DNA from: Zanthoxylum bungeanum | Lineage: Eukaryota; Streptophyta; Magnoliopsida; Sapindales; Rutaceae | DNA: 64,000 bases | Direction: 5' to 3' | Assembly (NCBI GenBank): GCA_019454045.1 | Contig: SKCR01038161.1 | Span: forward strand, 62,001-126,000 | In this document: piece by piece, positions 11,467 through 23,516 of the stretch | Layout of the letters: every line of letters starts with the position of its first letter | How positions within the stretch are numbered: position 1 is the stretch's first letter | Notes under the pieces: generated by a model | What the model was told of the DNA's origin: nothing | Databases searched by the model: none | Seen by the model: the letters and a program-made list of their open reading frames with translations, nothing else | Position numbers and translations under genes: made by a program

Positions 11467-11856
11467 GGTTTTTTGGCCAAAGTCAAGACCTTTGTCCAAC
11501 ACGGATGTGTTTGAATCACGAAAGCTTTTTTCCATATCATACGTCTTGGGCAAGTTGTGATTTGTTGGCCAAAGTCAAGGTCACTTCTTGTTCATCGACC
11601 TCGATTACAAAGCTTTCCCACTGTTAATGGGTCACGCTTAACTGGTTTCATTAAGCTTGTTGAGCCAAAGCCAAGGTTTAGTTGATTCAGAGGAAAAATG
11701 TTAGGGAATATATTGGATATATTGGCATATATTGGATATATGTTTCGGACTTGGAGGTCCACCTACTGGATCTTGGAATTGGATGAGATCCAATTGATCT
11801 TAGAGATCTACCTATTTAAGTTTCATACAACTTGTTGGCCAAAGTCAAGGTTGTGT
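11467..11856 (+). promoter_or_regulatory. Four-hairpin array with GGCCAAAG loops in the E1 leader
   Basis: Four inverted repeats at 11467-11490, 11557-11584, 11651-11681 and 11825-11856 surround the loop TTGGCCAAAGT (AGCCAAAGC in the third). The inner stem TTG/CAA is followed by an unpaired G on the 3' side and then by an outer stem that differs in each unit: GGT/ACC, GTGA/TCAC, a TTAAGC type and ATACAAC. All outer stems pair, allowing G-U; in unit 1 the inner G-C pair is lost by a G-to-T change. Spacing is about 90, 94 and 174 bases. This is a candidate structured RNA element seen in sequence; its function is inferred only. Confidence 0.6.
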
Positions 11857-12016
11857 GTTATTTAACGAGATCCTAGCCCACTAGGAAACTAGGTTTCCCG
11901 AGTACTCCACAGAGGGTTAGAGGCTCGCCGAAAATAGTGAGAGGCAAGTATTAAATTTGTAATTTCGTTTAAATACTTGCCAATACGCGCTCATTTCATT
12001 TTTCGTCATTAAAAAT

Positions 12017-12240
12017 TCATATATATTAGTTGGACTAATATTCAATTGTTGTTTTAATTGAACAGTTGGACTGTATTCAAACTACTCCATTTATAGGTGA
12101 TTATAATTGGATTATAGTAATCAATACATTTGAATTTAACCAATCAAATTGTAGTTAATTATATAGTTAGACTATAGTGATCATTACATTAGATTGTACC
12201 CGAAATCGTTGATTGGATAGTTGGACTATAGCAATCAAGA
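12017..12240 (+). repeat. Degenerate direct repeats upstream of E1 gag
   Basis: Five copies of a motif like AGTTGGACTATAGTAATCAA at about 46-55-base spacing (near 12017, 12063, 12109, 12163 and 12218). E2 has about three recognisable copies in the matching place (21340-21420). Confidence 0.55.
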
Positions 12241-12285
12241 TGACTTGAAAGATTAGCATCAAATGACATAATCATAGGTGAAAAA

Positions 12286-13070
12286 TGTCTTTTACGGTTT
12301 TAATTTTCATATTGGGAAATGAATCTTATGATAGTCCTGGGAGTTGAGAAGTTACTCTATTTGATAGAGCGACCTCTCGGGCCAAAGCCCGGAGTTAAGC
12401 AAATAGTAGAGCATGAGCTTTGGAATACTCGTCGTGATGATAAATTTAGTGCTCAATCTGTTATGCTTGCCGCAAAGACTCATAAATTTCGTCGTTAGAA
12501 CTAAGGATAGATCCTTATACCATGATGATGAAATTAAAAGATCTTTATAGATCTAACCTTAGATCTTAAAAGTAAAAAAGAAGTTCTTTTGCTCGTGCAT
12601 GTCAGAGGGTACATCTGTCGAGCACTAGGTGTCGCAGATGATTACTGACATCGAATAGCTAGGCTAACTGGGCATTACCTATGAGGCCGAGACTTCCATA
12701 GATTTGATCTTACAGTCTCTGCCCGAATGCTGGGGCGGGTTTATAATGAACCAAGAGAAAACTCTTCGAGAGTTAATGGCTATTCTCAAGGAGGCAGAGC
12801 CAGAGCTTCCAAACGGGCAAGAAGGGCAAGAAGCATCTTACTTCAACATCCCAGAAAGCCAAGGCTTGGCCGAAGGCTTCTAAAGGTGTGAAGAAAATGG
12901 GCAAAGGTAAAATCATCACAGTATTCTATGAAGACAAAAGACATATCCCAAGATGTCTGCCTAAACTATGGCAAATGGGGTCATTGCAAGCGTGACTGTC
13001 GTATGGACAAGGCAGACATGAAGGAAGTGAAGATGGGCAAGGCTCCGACTTCAGGTATGTTTGTCATAAA
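12286..13070 (+). pseudogene. Copia gag (element E1), heavily broken
   Basis: The likely start is the ATG near 12286, where an N-terminal block matching E2 Gag begins (WEMNL-type and ERPLGPKPG-type words across frames). Later parts include LILQSLPECW and a zinc-knuckle remnant at about 12955-13000, VCLNYGKWGHCKRDC, in which the second cysteine is replaced by Tyr. Many stops and frame changes occur. The C-terminal APTSGMFVI marks the approach to the protease, as in E2. Confidence 0.75.
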
Positions 13071-13089
13071 CATATCCACTGCTAGTTTT

Positions 13090-14440
13090 AAAATTGGATT
13101 TTTTATACTAGGTGTGGTATAAATATATGTACTGATGTGCGGAATCTGCTGATAAGCAGGATACTGGCTTCAGATGAGATCGACATATGAGTCAGAAACG
13201 GGACGAGAGTCGCTACTTTGGCTATGGGAACCTAAGTTTTGGAACTGCCATTTGGGCATGTACTTAAATTAGGAAAGTGTTATAATATACCTAGTTTGAC
13301 TAGAAACATTATCTCTATATCTAGTATAACCCGTTGCAGGAATACCTTTATGTTCCAGAACACCGGGTGTTTTGTTTATAAAGATGATATTGAGATATAC
13401 ACATTAGATGTGAATAAAAATATTTATATTTTGAATATAAATGAATCTCAAACATATAACATGACAAACAAAAGCTCAAACTGAATAAATCTATTGAGAC
13501 TTAAATGTGGCATTATTGTCTGGGACATATTAACAAGACTCGTATATCCACACTTTCGAAGAGTGGATACTATGACGAATTTGATTCTAATTCAAATGAT
13601 GTCTACGAATCTAGTTTATTAGGCAAAGTGCCTAAAACACCTTTTACTTGGTAATAGTGCAAATGCCACCGATCTGTTAGCCCTCGTTAATAGTGACATA
13701 AGTGGGCCCATGTCTAGCTAGGCTAGAGGTGGATATAAATACTTCATAACCTTTATGGATGTTGCATCGCGTTATAGTTATGTGTATCTTCTGAAACACA
13801 AGTTGGAAACTTTTGATATAATCAATGAGTTTCGACACGAAGTAGAAAGACAGACCAGCTAAAGTATTAAAACATTACGGTTGGACCATGGTGGAAAATA
13901 CTTTAGCAATAAGTTTCTCGATTACATGAAAGAGTATGGTATTCTTTCACAGTGGACTCCTCCCAGGACACCTCAATTTGAAGGTGTGTCCGAACAGTGA
14001 AACCAAACTTTGTTGGACATGGTACGGTTAATGATGAGTCACTCTGAGCTACCAATTTCCTTCTAGGGATACGCATGGAACAGTGCAGTACTTATTTTGA
14101 ATAAGGTTCCGTCAAAGTTTGTTGGACAGACTCCATATGAAATATAGACAGGAAAGAAATAGGATTTTTCATTCTTGAAGATTTGGGAATGTTGGGCAAA
14201 TGATTGGATGGTACCAAACTAGAACCTAAATCGGATAAGTGCCTATTTGTAGGTCGTCCTAGGGAAACCAAAGTATAGTACTTATACAACTCACAAACGA
14301 ACAATGTAATTATTGCTCTCCATGCGGCTTTCCTAATAGAAACTCCTATATGCAGTGATAAGTGGGAGGAAAGTAAAACTCGATGAAAATTGGAGTAATA
14401 CTGTTCCAGGCACCGAGTCCTCACGGAACACCAACAGTTC
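13090..14440 (+). pseudogene. Copia protease and integrase (element E1), broken
   Basis: The protease active-site region near 13090 reads TRCG where D-S/T-G-C-G is expected, so the catalytic Asp is lost. The linker GHVLKLGKCYNIPSLTRNII is recognisable. Integrase follows from about 13510 (remnants of the HHCC block), through a decayed IVNSDISGPM-type first-Asp region near 13690, to a second-Asp region near 13880 where SDRGGEY has become LDHGGKY. The C-terminal VPSKFVGQTPYEI is near 14105. More than ten stops or shifts are present by eye. Confidence 0.75.
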
Positions 14441-14539
14441 ATCAGAGATGAAACTGTATCAATAATCTTCGAATACACAATAACCGCGTAGGTCGGAGAG
14501 AGTAAGAAAATAACCTGGGAGGTATGGGTTTCTGATCTC

Positions 14540-15419
14540 ACCTCATGTAGATGCCAATCTTATTGAGGAAGACGAACCGGCTACATATAAGGAAGTGATA
14601 CAAGGTATCGACTCCATTTATGGCAAAGTGCCATGAAGTCCGAAAAGGATTCCATGTATACCAACTAAGTTTGGACACTGGTTGATGTACCAGAAGGCAT
14701 TATGCCTATTGATACTAAATGAGTCTTCAAGGAAGACATACATGGATGACAACATACAAATGTACACAGCTAGGCTTGTACAGAAAGGGTATCGTCAACG
14801 GCGAAATTTTTTCACCTGTTGCCATGATTAAATCCATTTGGATAATGCTTGCTAATGCTGCATATTTCATTTATGAAATATGGCACATGGATGTCAAAAC
14901 CGCTTTCCTTAACGGAAACCTTTTGGAGGATGTTTATATGCAACATCCTGACAGTTTTGTCGTGCTAAAACATGCAAACAAGGTTTGCAAGTTAAATCGA
15001 TCCATTTATGGATTGAAGCAAGCATAGCGTTCTTGGAACCAATGTTTTAATGAGATCATAATGGTATATGATTTCATTCAAAACGAATATGATTCTTATG
15101 TATATAAGAAGGTTAGTGGGAGCACACTGACAATGAATGTCCTATAAGTTGATGATGTATTGCTTCTTAGCAATAACATTCCCATAAGATAATCGATGAA
15201 AGCTTGGATTTCATTAAAATTCTCCATGGAATACCTGGGAGAAACAGGCTTTATTCTAGGAATAACGATCTACTGGGATAGATCGAGAAATCTGCTGACA
15301 ACCCTCCCAGAGCTCGTACGTTTTTGAAATATATGTGACCTGATGTCTCATATGCTTTGAGCATATATAGACGCTATAAGGCCAATCCAGGTGATGGTCA
15401 CTGGATTGATGTAAAGAAC
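14540..15419 (+). pseudogene. Copia reverse transcriptase (element E1), 5' part up to the E2 insertion
   Basis: The RT blocks are recognisable: [19 protein letters not shown], then [20 protein letters not shown] with its catalytic Asp, then [14 protein letters not shown]. The YVDD box is decayed (near 15145-15160). The reading frame is interrupted by stops and small deletions. The gene is cut at 15419 by E2 and resumes at 25498 with the sequence expected from the E2 homologue. Confidence 0.82.
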
Positions 15420-17379
15420 TGTTGGAAATCTAATCCATGTCCCAAGATCAAAAGAAACAAGCAAAATATATAAGAGAATGAACAATATTGAAGTATGGCG
15501 GAATCATACTCACAAAGATCGGAATGTGGATGCGTTTGATGAAACAAAACTTTCTCCTTTGTGCAGTGAAGGATTCGGCCAAGCAGAAAAGAGAAGCTCC
15601 AAGCAATGTTTGATCCTTCCAAGCTCTAAGATGAGTTTCCCATAACACCTTTGTATGATCCCTTGATGGTGCTAGCCAAATATGTGATTTAATGTTCCAA
15701 ACACACACACTTTCTTCAAGTTTTTGCAACAAAAATGAAGAAATGGAGAGGGCTGTGAGAGCTTACTGTTTCGGTAATTTGATAGGGAGAAGAGATCTGA
15801 TTTTTTTGTTACAAAAATCAATTTATATTTATGCCATAATATTTATTAAATAATAATAAACTTATGACACAAACCATGCAAAGGCTTAGAGTGTCAAACA
15901 CTCAATTTCCATGCATAACCCTTGAGTGCATTGTACACTATCTCCATGCAATGCATCAACAATAAAATAATGCATATAATGACATGTGTCATGTGGGCCC
16001 CACACGTTTCCAAATGAAAGGGCCCACGTGCACTCACGCGTTCGGGTTCGATATTTCCGAAATACCGAACTTACGTCGCGACGTTAATTAAATCGAATTT
16101 AAATAAATAATTGCGCCTAGCGAAATTATTATTTACGTCGCTAACGAATTAATTCTAAATTAACTCGTTTGCCCGAATTAAAATCTAATTTTAATTTCGC
16201 GTCGAAATCGAATTTCGATTATTATATCGAATATAATAATTTCACGATTAATTCCAAATTAATCGTTCTCTCTCTTTATTTAGTATTTTATCCAAGATAA
16301 AGTCTCTCCGTAATTAATCCAAGATTAATCGAGTTTGAATCATACGTCATTGGTGAATCTTCGGGAAGCGACCCAAGAGACCTCTAGATATGTTGGCAGT
16401 AAATCCGGTTGTCGAACTATCCGAACACGTACGTACCAAGTACTACGTTTTTACCGATTTACAAGACAAGGTTAGCCTCTAGCAAAACGCCATGTCTACC
16501 CAATTCTCTAGAAATATTCTTATTGGAATATAAGATCTATAACAGGCGTAGTATACCGTAGTATAGTGTATATCGAACCAGTATCGGATGATCACATGTA
16601 AGGCCTGGGGCTGGAGATGTGTCTGCCCCGTACGCGATACATATATCGGACATCAAGCAACTAGTCTCTTTGAATCGGATAATCCTGACCTAGTCATATT
16701 ATCCCGATGGTTGCAACCATTATAGAGTACTAGTTCTGTATCCCTCGCGATCATCTTCTCCATATGTCTGAAGTGATACTTCCATCTTGACATCACATCC
16801 AATACACTACGATTCTCGATAAACCCAGAAGAGGTGTACACAGAACCCGTTAAAGCCCTGGACCACCAAAACTAAAGTTTACCGATTGTCGTAAGTACTA
16901 GCGATGCAAGTCTCAGGTTAAGATCATATGCACCTACCCTGAAGCGGACTCCCATAGACACGCAGACATACTACCAATGGGACTCCGCGGGGTCTATCCA
17001 GAGCGAAGCTTTTTTCCGTACCATCGGTAAAACACAACCTCCTACCGCACTAGCATAAGTATCCTATACTTAATATATGAGAACTATGCCGTTGTGCCCT
17101 CACAACATGCACGAGTGCAGTACTAGTCTATTCCGCATTATCGATGTCCAATCTCGATAATCTACGACTAGGGATATTTAATGATTAAACCTTTATGGAT
17201 TGATACTGTCTCATATCATCACAATCCGGAACTAATCATAGGGACTTTTACCATTTATATATCAAAGTAAATAAATTACAAAACGGTAAAAGGATATTTC
17301 ATTACTACATAGTTAATTTTGTACAATAATACAATATCATTTACAAAATAGTGACGCTATGGGTCATTACTGTCTAACA
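15420..17379 (-). repeat. 3' LTR of E2 (left copy)
   Basis: 1960 bp. On the minus strand it starts TGTTAGACAGTAATGACCC and ends TTAGATTTCCAACA. It differs from the right copy by scattered single-base changes and short indels. Frames at 15398-15732 and 16653-16841 are chance. Confidence 0.93.
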
Positions 17380-17393
17380 ATCTCCCACTTGGC
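17380..17393 (-). promoter_or_regulatory. Polypurine tract of E2
   Basis: The minus strand reads GCCAAGTGGGAGAT directly before the 3' LTR and directly after the pol stop codon. The same tract stands before the E1 3' LTR at 26019-26032. Confidence 0.8.
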
Positions 17394-18899
17394 CTATAGC
17401 CAGTCACTCAAGCATCTAATACCTGAACTATGTACATGTCGCTCAAACTTTTCCCGAGGAATAGCCTTCGTCAGCGGATCTGCAATATTATCCTCTGATG
17501 CGATCTTTTCGATCTTCACATCGCCACGATGTATGATCTCTCGAATCAGATGGAATCGTCGAAGAACATGTTTGGATCGTTGATGAGACCTTGGTTCCTT
17601 AGCCTGTGCTATAGCCCCACTATTGTCACAATACAATGGAACGGGCTCAGCTGCTAACGGAACTACTCCTAATCCAATTAGAAATTTACGGATCCAAACT
17701 GCCTCTTTTGCTGCTTCAGTTGTTGAATCGGCAACAGTATCTTGCTTGGAAGATTTCCAGCTCACTGCTCCGTTATTCAAGCAAAATATGTACCCGGTTT
17801 GCGACTTGAAGTCGTCTCTGTCGGTTTGGAAACTTGCATCGGTATATCCAGATACCTCAAGTTCTCCATCTCCATAGATTAAAAAAACATCCTTAGTTCT
17901 TTTAAGATACCTAAGGATACTCTTAACCGCCATCCAGTGATCCTGTCCTGGATCGGCCTGATATCGACTGCACATGCTCAAAGCATAGGACACATCAGGT
18001 CGTGTACATATCATGGCATACATGATCGATCCGACTGCCGAGGCGAACGGAGTCCGACTCATGTTGTCTCTCTCATCTTGTGTTTTAGGACACATGTCCC
18101 TAGATAGAAAGACGCCATGTGATGTTGGCAACAGTCCCCTCTTGGACTGATCCATGTTGAATCTCTTCAACACTTTATCAATATATGTACTCTGGGAGAG
18201 TCCAAGTAGCCTTCTAGATCTATCCCGGTAGATCTTTATTCCTAGAATAAAAGCTGCTTCTCCCAGATCTTTCATGGAGAATTTCAATGAAAGCCAAGCT
18301 TTCACCGACGTTAACATGGGAATGTCATTGCCTATAAGCAATACATCGTCGACATAAAGGACAATAAAAGTCAGTGCACTCCCACTAACCTTCTTATATA
18401 CACAAGGATCATCTACGTTTTGAATGAAATCATATTCTTTTATGACCTCATCAAAACGTTGGTTCCATGACCTCGATGCTTGCTTCAGTCCATAAATGGA
18501 CCGATTTAACTTACAAACCTTGTTTGCAAGTCTTGGTGCGATAAAACCGTCAGGTTGTTGCATATAAACATCCTCCAACAGGTTTCCGTTAAGGAAAGCG
18601 GTTTTAACGTCCATCTGCCATATTTCGTAATCGTAATATGCAGCTATTGCAAGCATTATCCGAATGGATTTAATCATGGCAACGGGTGAGAAAGTTTCGT
18701 CATAATCAACTCCAAGTTGTTGACGATACCCCTTCGCTACAAGCCTAGCTTTGTACGTTTGTATGTTGCCATCCATGTCTGTCTTCTTCTTGAAGACCCA
18801 TTTGCATCCAATAGGCTTTACGCCTTCTGGTGCATCAACCAGTGTCCAAACTTGGTTGGTATACATGGAATCCATTTCGGCCTTCATGGCCTCTTCCAT
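17394..18899 (-). pseudogene. Copia reverse transcriptase-RNase H (element E2), long open frame
   Basis: An open frame of about 500 codons covers RT and RNase H. RT shows [43 protein letters not shown] (catalytic Asp) and YVDDVLLIGND (catalytic Asp pair). RNase H has GYTDASFQ (first Asp), the CDNSGAIAQ block and the C-terminal EDNIADPLTK. Between the first and later blocks the usual TEAEYIA-type segment is shortened: 8 residues, including the conserved Glu, are missing relative to the E1 copy, so RNase H is probably inactive. It is separated from the integrase frame by a one-base frameshift near 18890. The stop lies at the PPT. Confidence 0.88.
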
Positions 18900-20317
18900 A
18901 AAGTGGATTCGATACCTTGTATCGCTTCCTTATACGTAGCCGGTTCAGTATCCTCAATAAGATTAATATCTACATGAGGCGAGATCAGGAATCCATACCT
19001 CTCAGGTATTACCCTGACTCTCTCCGACCTACGTAGTCCTTGTGTAATTGAAGATTGTGGTTCAGTCTCATCCTGGATGGACTGTTCATGTTCCGTTCTT
19101 GATTCATCGCCAGGAACAGTATCACTACGACTTTCGTCGAGTTCTACTTTCCTCCCACTAATCACTGCATTTAGGAATTCCTTCTCAAGGAAAACCGCAT
19201 GTAGAGCAACAAATACTTTGTTCTCTTGTGGGTAATAGAAGTAATATCCTTTGGTTTCCTTAGGATATCCAACAAATAGGCATTTATCTGATTTGGGTTC
19301 AAGTTTGGTACCTTCCAAACGTTTGACGTATGCCCAGCAACCCCAGATCTTCAGGAATGAGAAACCTGGTTTCTTTCCTGTCCATATCTCATACGGACTC
19401 TGTTCAACAGACTTTGACGGAACCCTATTCAAAATAAGAATTGCACTTTCTAATGCATGTCCCCAGAAGGATATAGGTAGCTCAGTGCGACTCATCATCG
19501 ACCTTACCATGTCAAGCAAGGTACGGTTTCTCCGTTCAGACACACCATTTAATTGTGGTGTTCCAGGAGGAGTCCATTGTGAAAGAATACCATATTCTTT
19601 CAGGTAATCTTGAAACTCATTACTTAAGTATTCGCCACCACGGTCCGACCGTAATGTTTTAATACTCTTTCCTGTTTGTTTTTCAACTTCGTGTCGAAAC
19701 TCTTTGAATTTCTCAAAAGTTTCCGACTTGTGCATCATTAGATACACATAACCATAACGTGATGCATCATCCGTAAAGGTTACGAAGTATCGATATCCAC
19801 CTCTAGCCTGGCTAGACATGGGCCCACAAACGTCACTATGAACGAGGGCTAACAGTTCAGTGGCACGTTCACCTTTACCACTAAAAGGTGATTTAGGCAT
19901 TTTGCCTAATAAACAAGATTCGCAGACGTCATATGAATTTGGATCAAATCCGTCCAAGTACCTACTCTTCGAAAGTGTGGATATGCGAGTCTTGTTGATG
20001 TGTCCCAGACGACAATGCCACAAATAAGTTTCTTCCTTTGGATTACTCATTTTGAGCCTTTTGTTTGTTATTTTACATTTTGGAGATTCATTTATATTCA
20101 AAATATAAAGACCATTATTTGCATCAGCACTGCAAATTTCTGCATCATTTTTATATAAATAACACCTGGTGTTTTTAAATACAAAAGTGTACCCATACTG
20201 GGTTAACAAAGATACAGAAATAATATTCTTAGTTAAACTAGGAACATAATAACAGTTCAAAAGTTTAAGTACATGCCCCGAGGGCAGCAGTTCCAAAACA
20301 AAAGTGCCTACGGCCAA
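18884..20317 (-). pseudogene. Copia integrase (element E2), long open frame
   Basis: An open frame of about 477 codons begins inside the protease/integrase linker (GHVLKLLNCYYVPSLTKNII). Integrase has HCRLGHIN with CESCLLGK (HHCC zinc domain), VHSDVCGPM (first Asp), TLRSDRGGEYLS (second Asp) and VSERRNRTLLDMV (Glu), all intact. The C-terminal GKKPGFSFLKIWGC region is complete. It ends by a frameshift just before RT, where a continuous polyprotein would be expected. It would insert the cDNA into the genome if made. Confidence 0.88.
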
Positions 20318-20499
20318 AACAGCAACAGAAGTTCCATTTCCAACTCGTAGATCTACCTCCCCGAAGCCAGTCTCCTGCTATCATGCAGATCCTGCACATC
20401 AGTAAATATGAGAACCACAGCCAGAATCAAAAATCCAATTTTTATTAAGACTAGAAGTAGTCATATTTATCTCAATAACAAACATACCTGAGGCCGGTG
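20318..20499 (-). pseudogene. Copia protease (element E2), frameshifted
   Basis: The minus strand encodes WIFDSGCGSHI, the aspartic protease active site with D-S-G intact, just after the Gag C-terminus (SGMFVIEINM). A frameshift near 20390 and another before 20330 separate it from the VGNGTSVAVLAVGT segment and from integrase. Confidence 0.75.
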
Positions 20500-21328
20500 C
20501 CTTGCCCGCCTGTATGTCCTCCTTATGTCCTTGTTCATGCGGCAGTCACGCTTCCAGTGACCTTTCTTGCCGCATTTCAGGCAAACATCTTGAGACTTGT
20601 CCCTTGGCTTCCCAGAAGCCTTTGTTGACTTGGCCTTTCCTTTGTTCTATGCTTTTTCTTCTTAACACCCCCAGTTGCCTTGAGCCCAGCTTTCGGCGTT
20701 TGAGATGTTGTTGCAAAGTGCGCCTCGCGCTTGTTGCCTTTCAGAAGCTCTTTCTCTGACTCCTTGAGAATCGACAATAACTCTCCAAGAGTGTCATCCG
20801 AATTCATCAGTTTGTAGTTGATGAAAATCTGTTTCCAAGTATCGGGTAGTGACTGTAGAAGTACATCTATAGCCAGCTCAGCCTCCAAGACTATACCCAT
20901 TAGCCAGTTCATCAATATCGGCTATCATTTGAGTCCCATGGACCTCAACAGAACTACCATCAGTCATACGGGAGCGAAAGATTTTCTTCACCAACTCGTA
21001 CCTCGCCATCCGCTTATTAGTGCGGTGAAGATCTTGCAATCTTGCCAACATATTATAAGGATCCAAGTCCCTATTTTGGCGGCGAAAGTGTTGAGTCATC
21101 ATTGAAGCAAGCATGATCGACTGAGCCGTGTCACAATCATCACTGTGAGTTTTCCATAACTCCAGCTCAAGTGGCTCAGTGGGCTTAGGCCCGAGAGGTC
21201 TTTGTATCGTATACAGTATCCTCTCCGCCCCAAGGACTATCCTTAGGTTCATTTCCCAATCAGCGAAGTTTGCCCTTAAAGACATTGTCACCCATGATGA
21301 TGTCTCGGACATTTACCTTGCTTGCCAT
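20500..21328 (-). pseudogene. Copia gag (element E2), two to four frameshifts
   Basis: The start is best placed at the ATG at 21326-21328 (MASKVNVRDI, the same opening as H Gag). An early frameshift leads into the frame with WEMNLRIVLGAERILYTIQRP. A second shift near 20900 leads into LEAELAIDVLLQSLPDTW and the Lys-rich tail. The zinc knuckle CLKCGKKGHWKRDC (CX2CX4HX4C) is intact near 20545-20585. Gag would form particles and bind the RNA. The damage is light, so it is close to a functional sequence but cannot be translated as one chain. Confidence 0.85.
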
Positions 21329-23516
21329 CTTAACTACGATAGTCTAACTATCTAGTTAACGATAAAATGGGTACAGTCAAACTGTTACAAGAAAAATAAC
21401 ATTTTATTAGTCCAACTAATGTTAAAAATTTTGACGAAATAAATTTTGTAAGCGCGTAAAGCTAAGTATCTGAATGAAATTGCAAATTCAATATTAGCCT
21501 CCCACTATTTTCTACAAGTCTCTAACCCTCTGTTGAGTACTCGGGAAATCCAATTTCCTAGTGGGCTAGGATCCCGTTAAATAACACACAACCTTGACTT
21601 TGGCCAACAAGTTGTATGATATTTAACTAGGTAGATCTCGAAGATCAATTGGATCTCATCCAATTCCTAGATCCGGTAGGTGGACATCCAAGTCCGAAAA
21701 TATATATCTAATACATATGTCAATGTATCCAATACATTTTCCTAACCATTTCCTCTGAATCAACTAAGCCTTGGCTTTGGCACAACAAACCTAATGATTC
21801 CAGTTAAGCGGGACCCATTGACGAGGAAAGTTTCGTAATCAATGTCGATGGACAAGAAGTGATCTTGACTTTGGCCAACAAATCACAACTTGGACAGGAC
21901 ACCGATGTGGAACAAAACTCTCATGATTCAAACACATCCTTAATTGACAAAGGTCTTGACTTTGGCCAACAAACCAATGCCAATTTCGGATCTTGAGAGA
22001 GAATCATTCAACGGAAGGAAAATCGCTTAATATTGTTTGAGGGATTTTTCGCGTAATTGGCAACCAATTAATTTATCTTTGTTAGGTCTCATCATCATAC
22101 ACCTTTAAGCATGCTTCTAAAACATCATAAAGTGCGTAAAGTAAAGTAATAGTGATATGCGGATGGATATATAAACAACTTGTTCCTAGAACAAATCACT
22201 CCTTTTCCTCTCCCCGCTAGCACTATTCTACTTCTACCCAATTACATAATACAATAAGAGAAACTCATTTACATTGAGGGGAATTAGGTGAGAAGAGAAT
22301 ACAAAGAGATAAAGAGATAAGGCTGGACACGCAGGTCCAATTTATAAATTCCAAATTTACAATAATTTCTAAAATTACCCTTCCCTTCTAATATCCATCC
22401 GATATACACTATTCATTCAACACATCCATATTCATTCATTCAAGGCATGTTATACAACCAATCAAATCCATTAATTAGTCTTTAATTAGGTGACAATACA
22501 ATGTTCAAACAATTGTTTGCATTTGCGCGAGTCCAACTCGTTTTGAGAATAAATACTTATAGTATGAATTCATGAATTATATCGAACTACTTGTTAAATC
22601 CAATTTAAGTCGTATTCAATACTAATCCTTTTATTTAATTCTAAATTAAATACTACACTTTTATTGTGCTTTTATAACTTAGATTCCAAATCTAGTACTA
22701 TTGGGTCTCAAAGCCCAACTAACATCTAATGTTTGTTTAATTAAAGTCCGATGGGATTTCTATTGATTTCTTTAGGCTTGGGCCTTGGTCAATGTGGGTC
22801 AAACCCAATTTCCAAGCCCAATAAGGAATCACCCTCATTTGCCATAAAATCAATATCAAGCCCATAAGGCCCAATTAAACATAAAAGCCCATTTATTATT
22901 TGGACTTAAATGGTGTGATTTAGGCCCATTTTGGATCCAATCCAAATGGTCCAAATCTACTTGGCCCAACCAAGCCCATTTATGTCCAAATATAATAGTT
23001 TTAGGCCCAATTCCAATTTAAGCCCAATTAACCAAATTTTAAAATTCCAAATTTTATAACTTAATTAATTAAAGTGTATTTACATGATTAATCCTTTTAA
23101 ATCAATATTCCCAAAATATCAAATTAATCCATTAATCATATTTTTATCTTAAATATATGTCCAACATTATTTAATCAAAAAATCAAGTCCCTAATACTCC
23201 ATCAAGCATTCGGCCAAGGTGATTAAAATGGTTCCGATTTCGTTTTCAATCCAATCGAGTTACAAATCATCATTCCATATTATTTCAAGTCATCTAATGT
23301 CTTTAAAATTAAAAAATCATCTAGTCCACATGCTTGCATGTATTCGGCCAAGCCTCATTTGGGTTGGAAAAATTAATCCAATTTATTTTCCATGAAATTG
23401 ATGATGTATAATCTAAATAACATACATCTAAGCATATTTAATCAAGCAAACTCATCAAATCATGCTTCAAAAAATTTTCCCCAAATAACATCCTAATATA
23501 TTTGCATGCTTTTTAA
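21329..23516 (-). other. Long untranslated leader of E2
   Basis: About 2.2 kb between the PBS and gag. It has the same parts as the E1 leader: TTGGGCC-type repeats (about 22720-23030 on this strand), the four-hairpin array and AGTTGGAC-type repeats before gag. No gene is seen. Confidence 0.75.
21586..21975 (-). promoter_or_regulatory. Four-hairpin array with GGCCAAAG loops in the E2 leader
   Basis: The units, read on the minus strand from first to last, are at 21975-21952, 21886-21859, 21794-21764 and 21617-21586. The loop TTGGCCAAAGT is identical in three; the third reads TTGTGCCAAAGC. Outer stems are GGT/ACC, GTGAT/ATCAC, a TTAGGT type pairing with GCTTAG using G-U pairs, and ATACAAC/GTTGTGT. 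The unpaired G after CAA is present in all. In unit 2 the stem is perfect here, where E1 has a G-U pair. Confidence 0.6.

Larger units (their letters stand above)
9941..12285 (+). other. Long untranslated leader of E1
   Basis: About 2.3 kb between the PBS and gag without a credible gene; frames at 9950 and 10466 have no family features. Between 10450 and 10740 it repeats a TTGGGCC/ATTGGGCC motif many times. At 11467-11856 it carries four regularly placed hairpins, and at 12017-12240 a set of degenerate direct repeats. The E2 leader has matching parts. Confidence 0.75.

Noticed and set aside
12370..12395. A fifth GGCCAAAG hairpin (CTCGGGCCAAAGCCCGGAG)
   Set aside because: It falls in gag, where the codons for the conserved Arg-Pro-Leu-Gly-Pro-Lys-Pro stretch produce it. 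It lacks the TTG/CAA inner stem and is absent in E2.
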